From: Dactylonectria macrodidyma
Lineage: Eukaryota; Ascomycota; Sordariomycetes; Hypocreales; Nectriaceae
Assembly (NCBI GenBank): GCA_020744425.1
Contig: JAGMUV010000029.1
Location: 248,001-312,000, forward strand
DNA length: 64,000 bases
Direction of reading: 5' to 3'
A program made the translations under genes and the position numbers. Of this stretch, positions 43,180 to 53,468 are shown in pieces. Numbering within the stretch: position 1 is the stretch's first letter; each line of letters begins with the position of its first letter. The notes under the pieces were generated by a model. The model had not been told where the DNA came from, made no database searches, and was given only the letters and a program-made list of their open reading frames with translations.

Positions 43180-43455
43180 TTGAGCTTCGCGAGCCCCAGG
43201 TTTCCATCTTCTAACCCAGTTTCCTTGAACAAGGAGGTAAAACAGAATAGCCTTCTATTCATCCTATCTGTTTCTGGAGATCATCCAATACTAGTCCATA
43301 TCAACCGCAAGGACTGCGAATCCACATTTTACGGCTTTCTCACTGAAAATTCGAAAAATGAGGCAATCGAAATTGTAGAAAAGTGGCTGGGAGTGCAGAA
43401 GGTTGCGCTTGTCCATAAGGAGCTGCAATGCAGGTTTTCACATATTGTTTGTTGA
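43180..43455 (+). CDS. Hypothetical short ORF, unsupported family
   Basis: 91 codons from ATG 43,180. The middle part (LFILSVSGDHPILVHINRKD, then EAIEIVEKWLGVQKVALVH) has a protein-like composition with alternating hydrophobic residues, but no motif that I recognise. It may be a fragment of a decayed gene or a chance frame. No intron, partner or promoter evidence. Confidence 0.2.
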   Translation: MSFASPRFPSSNPVSLNKEVKQNSLLFILSVSGDHPILVHINRKDCESTFYGFLTENSKNEAIEIVEKWLGVQKVALVHKELQCRFSHIVC

Positions 43456-44318
43456 CGCTCATCTAACCTCTACTGCCTACTCTAATGTGAACTAGTGTTG
43501 GAAGGATTGAGGTTTCCCCCTCGACTTCATGACCCTGATGTCATGACAAACTCTAAAAGAAGACCTAGATGGTGGCGACTTCGTAGGACTCAGGCTCATA
43601 TTGAAGTATAAAAGATGGCTTTCACGTTCATTAAAAATTAAGAATAATCACAATCAGAACAATAACAACCACCTTTATTCAAGTGCACTCAGCTTCACTG
43701 CGCAATCCAACAACACTATATACTCCACTTTATTATCTTATCACACACAGGACACACTAGATGGCATAATTGAGTGTAATTGCAGGTTCAAAGGCGGCTG
43801 AGATTTGGGCTTGTACACTATTTGGTCTCGAAGCAGGCGAGGTGTGCCTGGGTCATGGCTTGGCAGCACCATACATCATACATGGGCACTTTCGTTCGTT
43901 CGTTCGTTCGTTCCGTTTAAAACGTTTATGGATGTTAAATCGTTTAACCGTTTGAACAGTTAAACGATTTTCCAGCCCTGGCACTCGAAAAATCTTTCAA
44001 AATGTCAAGCTCCGGAGACCTTTGCTTAGGTCAAGGGCAAGGATCACGACCATCGTGAATAGCTTCACGGTCAGCGTGAACGCTACACCATACCTAGCGT
44101 CAGGTAACAGCCTGCTGCCTATGAGATCGGCAGACTGAACACAGGTATAAGAGACCGACTCTCGTCGCTCCTTAGATAGAAGAGATGGTCCTCAATCTAC
44201 ACTGATCTTTTGTTCAATGTCTGCATTCGTGTATCGGTGCTAGGTTGACACAAAACCTATTGATATCGGGTCTCAATCCATGATACCAAGTTCAAAATCT
44301 CGCCTTTTAACTACCAAT
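43456..44318. other. Spacer with TTCG microsatellite and a hAT-like end
   Basis: A (TTCG)n microsatellite lies at about 43,886-43,911. At 43,937-43,970 a 12-bp inverted pair AAATCGTTTAAC/GTTAAACGATTT is followed by CCAGCCCTG, a usual hAT terminus; no matching left end was found. No gene is seen. Confidence 0.45.
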
Positions 44319-46625
44319 ATGTCATCTGACACATCGTCTATTATTAGTGCTACAGAAAACCCCCAAGATGTTAATGGATTGCTGTCAAACTTCCTCTCAA
44401 TTATGGACATCACGAAGGACCGTTCAAATACACGCGGACGCAAGACTGGAGGTAAAACCATCTATACTTGCACTGTATATCGAGATAAACGATACGACCA
44501 TAAGGCAAATGCTGCCAATCACGTCAGAAACAACCATCCCGTCGCATCCAGATCCACCAGGTCTGTATCGGGCACCCAGCGCTCAATCTCCGCACATTTT
44601 CGCTTTGTAGCAAGCGAGGACGCACTTCGAAATGCCTTCAACCCGCAAGCATATCAGGAAGCATTGATCAGCATACTCACGCGTCGGAGAGTGCCCTTTT
44701 CGGCTATTGAATAGGACGAGTTTAAACAACTACCTCTCGAGTATAACCCATACATCAAAGACTCCCTCATTACCTCACGGCGTACGATAGTCCGATAAAT
44801 TGCAGCAAACTATGATTTTTACAGCAGCGAGATCAAGGACAGTCTCACCACCGCGTCAAGTCCGATTCATATCTCACAAGATCTCTGGACATCACCGCAT
44901 AGACATTCTCTACTTGCTATGTGTGCACAATGGGTAGATAAAGACTACAAGCTTCGTAAGGCACTACTATCTCTACCAGAATGTGCAGAGAGTCATTCTA
45001 GAGAAGCTCAAGCGCAGGCTGTTATCGATACTTTAGAGAAGTACGGGATACAGTCAAAACTTGGTTGGCACACGGGTGACAACGCGACATCAAACGACAC
45101 ATGTCTTGAGTCTATACAATGCAAGCTAATGAGTAGACATAAGGTTAGTTAACTACGCAGTTTAGGCTATAGGCTGACATTAAGTAGATTAAATTCAACG
45201 CAAAAGGACGTCGTATACGCTATATCGCGCATATCATTAATCTTTCCCTTCAAGCCTTCCTTCTCGCATCTTCTAAAGAGGTTCTAGCCACAGCACTCGA
45301 GTCAGCATCCGGTATCACTGGAGAGGAGCTTCTCTCCCAGTTTTCCAAGGCCCTAGCCTCTCATCGAAAGAAGGCTGCCGCCGAACGAAATACAGCAAAG
45401 AGAAATAACGGAGAGCCGGCCAGAAAGCACAAGCGCAAGGGCAGCACGGCTAGCAATACGTCCGTGATATCGGCTGACGACTTTAGCGGCGTTGAGAATG
45501 TCCCTGCGTTACGCAAGCTTCATGGCTTAGCTGTGTGGCTAAGTTCATCAAGCCTCCACCAGAATGCGTGGGATAAGGCAGTGGGACTGCGTTTAGGGAT
45601 GGATAATCGTACCCGCTGGTCGTCCTAGTATCAGGTCATTCATTATGCGATTAGAAAGAAGGACAAAATCCAGTCCTTCATGTCTGATCACGAGGAGGCC
45701 ATCGGAGACAATCGGCTATTAGTTGCAGATTGGGAGTTACTAGGCAAAGTACATACGTTTCTTTAACCATTTGCTTCAGCAACATTATATGCAGAGGGAG
45801 ATGACTCGTCTATCTCACAATCGTTGATGCTGATGGATATGTTGTTACTCCATTACGAAGAACAACAGGTACCCTTCAATCTATCCACATCAAGTCGATT
45901 ACTAACATTGGGTCAGAAGATATATCAGTCGGATGAACACTCCGACGAACGGATGGTTCGAGCCATCGATATGGGATGGTTTATCCTCTCTAAATACTAC
46001 CGCCTAACTGACGGGGTTCCCGTATACGCCGCCGCTCTCCTCCTTGATCCCCGTAAACGCATCGCGTATATCAAGCAGAACTGGCCAAAGGAATGGCATG
46101 AAGATACTATTGCCTCGGCCACAGCATTCTGGCAAAAGGAATTTAATTACGAGCAACCCAGCGACCATCCCTCCACCGCCACGTCGATGCCACCACCGCT
46201 GGCAAAGAAGCCAAATCAACTCGCGATACTATCAAAGAAGCTGGAGGTTAGGACTATTAACGCGAGTGTTAGGGATGACTTCGCTAGCTTCATCAACGTT
46301 GATGCAACAGATATCCCTCCGGATTGTACGCCTCTGGAGTGGTGGTGTCAACCACAGCAGAGAAAGCAGTATCCGAAACTTAGCCGCATGGCTATTTGTA
46401 TTCTTTCTATCCCAGCAGAGTCATCGGAGCCGGAGAGGACGTTTTCTGGGGCAAGAAGAACATGTTCATGGGATAGATTACGAATCACATGCAAAACTAT
46501 CGAGATGATTGAATGTACGGGCAATTGGTTGCGTCAAGGACTCATACGGCCTCTGCATGAGAATGGGATGGGTCTAATCGGAATCCCACGGCCGGAGGGT
46601 GACTCTCAGGACATTGGCGATGATA
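44319..46625 (+). pseudogene. hAT transposase (element 3) with RIP-type stops and a 3' insertion
   Basis: Start at about 44,319. Blocks: BED-like finger (YTCTVYRDKRYDHKANAAN, HVRNNHP), SQDLWTSPHRHSLLAMCAQW, HTGDNATSNDTCLESI; a 44-base intron (45,144-45,187); YIAHIINLSLQAFLL, DNRTRWSS, and the hATC region LSRMAICILSIPAESSEPER. Stops at about 44,712 (TAG), 44,805 (TAA), 45,627 (TAG, where Trp is expected) and 45,764 (TAA) replace CAG/CAA/TGG codons, a RIP-like set affecting both strands. The last codons run into the terminal repeat of a Fot/pogo element at 46,626. Not functional. Confidence 0.85.
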
Positions 46626-48804
46626 CCATGCAGTACCCACCTACCGGTAATACCCACCTACGGGTAAGCAAAAATAAAATTTCCTCATACAAAATGCCCA
46701 ACTTCACGTGCACAGTGCTTGGCCAAAATTGAAGTTATTTACATGAAACAAGCTGTGTCTTATTGAGAGTTTCATGCTGTTTCATATTATGATATTACTT
46801 TTTATATTACAGAAGCGGTTTGGTCGCACGGGCCTAATGTATAATTTCGAAAAACGCCTCGTTCAAGAATCGGCTTCCACCAAGTTTCATCGAATTTTTA
46901 TCTGCACTAACCTTCCGTAATCACCTCGAAAATGCCCCGAATGTCTTATACAGAGAATAGCGTTATCAAAGCCTTACTGGATGTCACAGATAACGGCCTC
47001 TCTCAGAACCAAGCCGCCCAGAAGCATAACATCCCCCAGACGACTCTCTCAGACCGATTAAGAGGCCTACCGTCAAAGTCCGAGGCCACCCAGCCTGCCC
47101 AGCTGTTATCTAAGTCTCAGGAGTCCAGAATAGTCACCTGGATACTGAGACAAGAGGCCTTGGGCTATGCTCCATCCCACAGTCATGTTCGCGCCACCGT
47201 CGCGGCCCTCTTGAGACAACAAGGCCGGGAAAGGCCTATCGATGTACACTGGGTAGCCAGGTTCATGAATCGACATTCGGCCATAAAGACGAAGATAGGA
47301 AAACGTCAGGAGGCATCGAGATTCAATTCTTTTACTCCAATGGCCGTCAATCAGTACTTTGATATCCGGGAAAGCGAGTATGGCTGGATCAAGCCTGAGA
47401 ACACAGTTAATGTTGATGAGGGCGGTATCATGGCTGGATTTGGTGAGTATTTATCGTTTTTGTCATAAAACTCACTAATACATTCCGAATACAGGCTTGG
47501 ATTCCTTGGTTATCGGCAGTAGCGATCCCAAGAGGAAGGCCTTCCTCAAAGGCTCTCAGTCCCGCGCTTAGACTAGCTTTATTGAAGCCATGACTGCAGA
47601 TGGCCGTCTTCTGAAACCAGGGATTATTTTCAAAGGCAAGGGACTTCAGCAGCAGTGGTTTATCGACGAGTTCAAGAAGATAGCCGACTGGTATTATATC
47701 ACTTCTGAAAACGGCTGGACAGACAACTACATCGCAGTTGAGTGGCTCAAAGAGGTCTATCTACCTCAAACCCAGCCGGCAGATGATTCTGATGCCAGAC
47801 TTATTATCTTAGATGGCCATGGAAGTCATGTATCTGCGAGTATCTACCTGGTCTGAATCATAAATGCCGCTGACCTAAAACTCAGGATGAGTGGATGGCT
47901 ATCTGCTTCTTGAACAACGTATATTGCTGTTACCTGCCGGCTCATTGCTCTCACGGCCTACAACCGCTGGATAATGGCGTTTTTAATGCCTCCAAAGCTG
48001 CATATCGCAAAGAACTCCAAAAATTGGCAAGCCTGACCGATTCTGCGCCGGTGGATAGGGTCAACTTCCTTAAGGCTTATGCCAAAGCCAGGGAAGTGGG
48101 TATGACTAAGAAAAACATACTCTCAGGCTGGAGAGTGACTGGGAATTGGCCAATTTCACGACGGAAAGCCCTCATACATCCAGAGATTCAGCCAGACAAG
48201 AAGGAAACTACGCCTGCATCAGAGGGCCTCAGTGACGGATAACGCGACTCTGATAATACGCTAAAGACCAGCCGTCATATCAGAGATCTGGGAAAGAACA
48301 AGAGCCCTTTAACTAGAAGACGGTATTCTGTGATATCGAAAGGGTTTGAAGCCCAGGAGTCAAAGATAGCCTCGCTGAGCGCAAGAGTCACCAGTCTGGA
48401 GGAGGAAGTCGGCCGGTTGAGTAGAGGCAAGAAGAGGAAGGCGATACCCAATCCCAACAAGAAGTTCATGACAGTAGCCGAGGCTCTAGTGACTGGTAAA
48501 ACTACTTCCGAGCCAAACCAGGCAATTGAAGAGACAGGGGCTGTTGAGGATGTGATTAAGGTGGGAGGGATGCAAGAGGATGGAAGTTCAAATTCGGAGG
48601 CGGAAGAATTACCCGTCGTACGCACCCGCAGCGGCCGCGAAGTAAAAAGACCGAGGAAATATTAAAATTCATTCAGTTCTAACCCGAATTCTGGAAATAA
48701 ATTTATTTGTACAGCTTTTGTTAAGTTTTCCCCATGAGGTTGAAAATGTGAATTTTGTATGGGGAATTTTTTTTTTTGCTTACCGGTAGGTGGGTACTGC
48801 ATGG
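46626..48804 (+). mobile_element. Fot/pogo-type DNA transposon nested in hAT element 3
   Basis: 2,179 bases with terminal inverted repeats CCATGCAGTACCCACCTACC and its complement ending GGTGGGTACTGCATGG, flanked by TA on both sides (46,624-46,625 and 48,805-48,806), as in the Tc1/mariner-pogo superfamily. The left end is inserted in the 3' end of the hAT transposase frame. Confidence 0.9.
46932..48665 (+). pseudogene. Fot/pogo-like DDE transposase, two nonsense changes
   Basis: Three exons: 46,932-47,442, 47,495-47,829, 47,886-48,665, about 540 codons. An N-terminal psq helix-turn-helix (LSQNQAAQKHNIPQTTLSDR) is followed by a CENP-B-type domain (SRIVTWILRQEALGY, VARFMNRH) and the DDE core: NVDEGGIMAGFG (first Asp), LIILDGHGSH (second), SHGLQPLDNGVF (third). 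The C-terminal coiled part contains ESKIASLSARVTSLEEEV and a basic end. TAG at 47,569 (Trp expected) and TAA at 48,240 (Gln expected) interrupt it. Otherwise complete, so it was probably active before RIP. Confidence 0.88.
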
Positions 48805-48806
48805 TA

Positions 48807-49627
48807 TAGAGCTTGCTCCAAAAACCTCAAGTAGCAAGCAGGGGACACAGAATATATACAACAAGATGAATAGCACGCAATTCACCCCAATATCTGACAA
48901 GAGGCGCTTTATCGATGCTGGGGTTGGAGGTATCTGGATTATCCTTATCTTACCAGACGGGCAGGGGTACCGGGCTGTTTTCACAAGGATAGCGTTCCAT
49001 TTAAAACCGATGAGTACCAGTTCTTGGATTTTGACAAGGGCATTGTTCAAACGATATCCGAGATCCTAAACCCATCACTGATCTGATACCTGATACCTGA
49101 TTACCGACTATGCCCTCGGAGTCAATGTCACGCCCCGTGCACCTCTCCCAAATTCCCCATCCCTTCCTTCATAATCAAATTGCCAACTCTTCACCTTACG
49201 GGAGGGCAAGGGCACTCAGACTACAGTCCATCGAGAAGGTGCCACCTGTGAAGGGTTCTAATAGTGTAAATTACAGCTATATAGTCCTCATGCGTTTTAC
49301 ATTCGAGCTGAGGAAGGAAGAAAGAAAGAAAGAAAGAAAAAAGGGTAGAAAATCCTTCAACAAAATAGACTAAGTCGTCACCGGAGCAACAGTGCTTAGT
49401 CCAGCAAGTGGACAAGGCACTGCCTTGTCCAGCAGGGCCTAGCCCGTTACACCACCAGAAAACTCGAAATTGATCGTTAAATTCGTAATAAGCACTTGCT
49501 GGATACGCAATTTTCTATATGCAATAGCAGAAGTGATTGATCAAATGATGTAATTTGAGAAGGCTGTTCTTACATTAATTGAGGGTCATAGGGGCCCTGT
49601 TTTATACGCAAAGGAATCTGTTGAATA
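48807..49627. other. Spacer between transposons
   Basis: No gene is recognised. Contains the repeat-derived ATCCTAAACCCATCACTGATC near 49,060 and a GAAA microsatellite near 49,312-49,340. The hAT element 3 sequence does not clearly resume here. Confidence 0.4.
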
Positions 49628-50119
49628 CCCGTTGGTATTGTGGGCCAGCCGCCTACCAACCTCGTCCCGAGGTTGGTCCCAAAACCCCTTGTCAGCCCCA
49701 AAACCCCTTGTCACCCTTAAAGGTGTAAAAACCCGATTTTTACCCCTTTTTGTACGCTCTTTTCTACCTTGAATAAGAATATATAAAATCTTTAAAAAAA
49801 TATAATTAGATTAAGCAGATCTAGGGCTTTAAAGTACATATTAAACTTTTAAGTTTTCTATTTTTATTAAAAAGAAAGAAAAAAAGATGATGAATTTTCT
49901 AAGATTTTAATAGGAATAAAAGAGTATATTCATTTTAAAGCGCTTCTTCTGTTAAATATAATACTATTTTTCAAAGATTTTATATATGCCTATTTAAGGT
50001 AGAAAATAGCGTACAAAAAGGGGTAAAAATCGGGTTTTTACACCTTTAAGGGTGACAAGGGGTTTTGGGACCAACCTCGGGACGAGGTTGGTAGGCGGCT
50101 GGCCCACAATACCAACGGG
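49628..50119. mobile_element. MITE with ~140-bp terminal inverted repeats and TA duplication
   Basis: 492 bases. The left arm starts CCCGTTGGTATTGTGGGCCA and the right arm ends in its complement, both flanked by TA (49,626-49,627; 50,120-50,121). Arms match to about GGTAGAAAA; the left arm has an extra 19-base duplication (AAAACCCCTTGTCAGCCCC). The central 200 bases are very AT-rich. It has no coding capacity, so it needs a Tc1/mariner-type transposase in trans. Confidence 0.92.
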
Positions 50120-50264
50120 TACTGGCAAAAGGAAGTCCCTAGAAGCAGCCGGAAAGGCTGACAGGAATATCGCCATCAAAGATGAAAGTTGCCACCCATT
50201 GCCACTGGCTTAGCAAGCAGCTTCTAGTTGATTCCACATAGCATAGAAAAGGCATATTATGCCG

Positions 50265-50288
50265 CCACACGAGGTCTCAATCCAACAG
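50265..50288 (-). repeat. Relic of the family-B LTR start
   Basis: On the minus strand: TGTTGGATTGAGACCTCGTG then TGGCGGCATAA, matching the start of the LTR-like repeat at 14,415 and 20,010. Confidence 0.6.
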
Positions 50289-50360
50289 AACTTATCAAAG
50301 CATGCAACAAGCAGGAATGCAACTGACGCCTGAAATCAATATTAAATATACCTATGTACG

Positions 50361-52027
50361 TTAACGAGGACAAGAAGATGGCAATTCCACCGTCTTCTTG
50401 AAGTCGACGACCTTTCGCGTCTTGCCGCCCAACACAATGTCATATGTTGTGAAGTCTGTGACCTTTGTCTGCGCTCGATAAGCCACCCATCCATTCTTCT
50501 TCTTCCTAGTGGCCTTGAACTGGACTAACTCGGTCTTCAGCTGAGGAACGATGACTCCCTTTCGCGGTACTTTGTGGACGACCTTCAACGTCAACGGGTT
50601 CGAGGCCTGCTCCTCGCGAACCATGGCAGTGATTGAGAGCGGGACCTGATTGTTGACAACGGCATCCGTGTTGAGACAAGACTCTGGAAGTTGCAACAGC
50701 ACCGTGTCTTGCACGGGGTAGCCACCAGATCCCTGGTTATCATGTGTCTTAGTCTTCTTAGTCGAGGGCACAGTCTCCTGGATCCAAAACTTGCTGATAC
50801 CGCTCTTCGCCTTGATGGTGGCGTCAAACTCGAAAGACACAAATTGCTCGCCGTTGAGACCCGTGGTAGAGCCGCTCTGAAATGTCGCTCGCTTGGCAGT
50901 GATGACAGTCTGGCCCTTGCCCTTGTTGTCGGCGTACACGAGCTTGACAGCCAGGTCATCCGCGTTTCTACCGGCTCCCTTTGTGGTCCTCAGGCGGACC
51001 CTTCCCTTGAAAGACATGTCTCCGTTCTTGTTGACGGATAGCTCATCAACATAAGGCTTGACATCGTATGGCGCGATGTCGGTGAGTTTAACATTCTTCG
51101 GAACGGTATCAATCATGCGTGTGAAAATGGAGCCACATGTGGCCTGGAACGTTTCTTTGTTCGCCAGCTTCTTCATGAAGTTACGGTCGGCATTGAAGAT
51201 GCGCTTGTCCGAGTTCAAGGTGTTGTTCGACGCCACCACCAGAGGGTTTTTAGTTGTGCCTTGAAGGAACTCAGTCACAACGCCATTGTTAATGTTGGAG
51301 ACATCCTTCTGGAAGGGCACGTTCGTGTCGTTGTTGGGGTCGGCCGGTATCTTGACAATTTCAGGGAAGTCGGCACTGTGGACGCCGCCTAGCGTGTGTC
51401 CACAGGCGACCATTGCGATCATGTCCTGCTTGCTGAAGCCAGCCTTCCTGAAGGTCACCGTTGTCTTAGCGAGGCTGGTCGAGGGCTCTGGCACGCCCGC
51501 TGCACCGGCCTTGTTGGCATCGATACGACCAGCGCGAAATTCGACCTTGGGTCCACGGCAAGCGCTACTCGCTGTGACGACGCCCAAGGCGATGAGATCT
51601 GACGCAGATGCGCGCACGCTATGATAGCCGTAAAAGAAAGCGAATGTGTTGTTGAAGGCACTACCGGCGTTCTCGCCCCGTTGCAGCTCGAAGAAGATGG
51701 AGGCATCAATGCCGCCGGTGCCGGCTGTGGCATCGTGGGCCGCCATGTCGTGGAATGCGGTTCGAATCCACTCTGCGGAGTTCTGGCGGCCCTGGACGCT
51801 ACCGCCGAAGGTGCAAGGATTCACCGCTGTCAAGAGTTATCTTGAGCCCTTTCTGATGTGGTGGGTCTTGTGAACTTACAGTCGGAGAACCCTTGTCTGT
51901 GATATCCTGCCTGCATCGTGTAGATGTCCTCGAGCTCATCCCATTTGGACGGCCAGACAAGCTGTCCGGACGCAAGGGGGCCCAAGATCAGGGCGGCGGT
52001 GACAATGTGCTTCATGATGATCGACAT
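50361..52027 (-). CDS. Secreted heme peroxidase (class II-like fungal peroxidase)
   Basis: Two exons, 52027-51880 and 51826-50361, give 537 residues; the 53-base intron (GTAAGT...GACAG) joins GFSD to SVNPCTFGG. The N-terminus MKHIVTAALILGPLASG, four residues after the first Met, is a signal peptide. Catalytic marks: distal Arg71 and His75 in EWIRTAFHDM, a Ca-site-like TGGIDASIFFEL, and proximal His193 in MVACGHTLGGVHS. The first ~310 residues form the plant-type peroxidase fold; the last ~200 (VRLRTTKGAGRNADDLAVKL and following) are a beta-rich extension that I do not recognise. It would oxidise phenolics with H2O2 outside the cell. Missing or unusual Mn-site residues cannot be judged here. 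It is intact, with no neighbours in a gene group. Confidence 0.9.
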
Positions 52028-52592
52028 GGCTTACTGTGCCAATGTAATGTCCATTGAGGTGCGGTTACCGAAACAATGCCTAAGGTACGATAGTTATATA
52101 GTATGCCTTCTTCTTGCCTTGCCTTTGGCACGTGCGATGATCGACCAAGAAGGGTCTCGTATTCTGAAATGGGGCATTGTCAGAGCTGGCTCTAGACTAA
52201 CTTGGGCCTTCTACCCCGTCTTTGGCAGGGGCTCGAGTCCTGCCATTTCAGTCTTCGGATCAAGCTTCATGCCTTTTATCGGGGACGTGCAGGGGTTCGT
52301 TGCTAATTATAAAGTGCAACCCAATGGTAGGGCTCGTTTTCATAATCAGCAGGGGCCCTAGACGGCGCTATGTGCCGGCTTAGCCTACCGCCTCGTATTC
52401 AAGGAGTTCTGGAAGGCCTTACATTTCCCCTCATATCCACGGAACTACCGATTTGCACACTTGATGAATCTAATGCCGTCGAGGGCCACATGGACCCATC
52501 TCTTGACATTGAATGTAATTTCGATAACACCCGCACACTATTTATATAACGTACATGATAAGCATGCCGGTCAAATAAGTATACCGGTCACT
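52028..52592. other. Peroxidase promoter region and Gypsy flank
   Basis: No gene is seen. The base run before the Gypsy LTR is TCACT, which does not match the right flank of the element. Confidence 0.4.
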
Positions 52593-52785
52593 TGTGACGG
52601 GAGCGTCTGGAGTGCTGGACCCAGGGTGGGGTCGATACGTAACTAGGGCGCACGGGGCAGGCCACAGGGACTATCAACGCGTCTACGCGTCTACGCGCCT
52701 GCCCGCTTTCTCTTTCCTCTTTATCGTAGTATTCTCGCAATACAGTGGCATTACCTCTTGAGTTGATCTCATCTGGCCCGTGACA
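52593..52785 (+). repeat. 5' LTR of the Gypsy element
   Basis: TGTGACGGGAGCG...GGCCCGTGACA, 193 bases. The predicted RNA start block ATCGTAGTAT is at 52,723-52,732. Confidence 0.95.
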
Positions 52786-52787
52786 TT

Positions 52788-52797
52788 ATACTACGAT
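52788..52797 (+). other. Putative self-priming site of the Gypsy element
   Basis: ATACTACGAT, two bases after the LTR, is the exact complement of ATCGTAGTAT within the LTR (52,723-52,732). In Tf1/sushi elements the first bases of the RNA pair with such a site to prime cDNA. No tRNA-3'-end match (TGG...) is present at the LTR edge. Confidence 0.6.
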
Positions 52798-52951
52798 CTT
52801 TTATTCTTTCCACCTACATCTTGATTAACTCTGACGCGCGTCAGTGCGAGGTTAATCGTCACGTCGGATCCGACTATAGATCCTCCTACCTGCAGCGAGA
52901 CGCAGGTACGAACAGCAAACCACCGTTGACTGGAACCAATCAGCAGTCGAC

Positions 52952-53467
52952 ATGACCAGGAGCTCTGAGTTGGGCGCGTGGAGTGCTGACAAAGAGGGCA
53001 TCGATAAGGCACGCCAAGAGAGCGCCTTTTATCAGCAGGTCCAGCAGTGCCTCGCTGAGTCCGTAGACGAGGACAGCGAAGGGACTGCCAATACAGAAGA
53101 CGACGAAGGGATATCTATCAGACCTTTCGCGCGACTTGCAGCAGATTCTATCGAAGAAGGTTTGAACGCTCGAATCTGCGAGATCACGGACAACGGCCGA
53201 TTCACAGTCTACGTGAAAGACCAGGACGGGAGATTCAGGAACCTTCCGATCGATGCTGACAATATCGAGTCGATGGTCCAGAAATACCCTGAGGTGCGAG
53301 CCTCGATAATTCGCAATTTTGCCGAGCAATTGGCAATCAGAGGGCAGCGAGACGAGCTTATCGATGGTGCCCGCAATTGCGTCGTAATTCGCTTAGACCA
53401 CGTGACGACTTATCCCCCGCAAAACCGGGCCCGTGAAATCGTGTGCGCGACGCCTGATAAGTGCATT
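52952..53467 (+). pseudogene. Gypsy Gag, N-terminal part
   Basis: 172 codons from ATG 52,952 to the TGA at 53,468. The sequence (VQQCLAESVDEDSEG, then FTVYVKDQDGRFRNLPIDAD) is soluble and acidic, without known motif. It ends exactly at the 10-bp repeat that borders the nested element. If the nested element is set aside, this frame is in phase with the gag part at 56,446, with TGA TAA at the border, which could be RIP products of CGA CAA. So I treat both pieces as one split gag. Confidence 0.65.
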
Positions 53468-53468
53468 T

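Noticed and set aside
46740..46800. GTTTCATA motifs as the right end of hAT element 1
   Set aside because: They lie inside the Fot/pogo element and do not match the 28.2-kb end in order or spacing.
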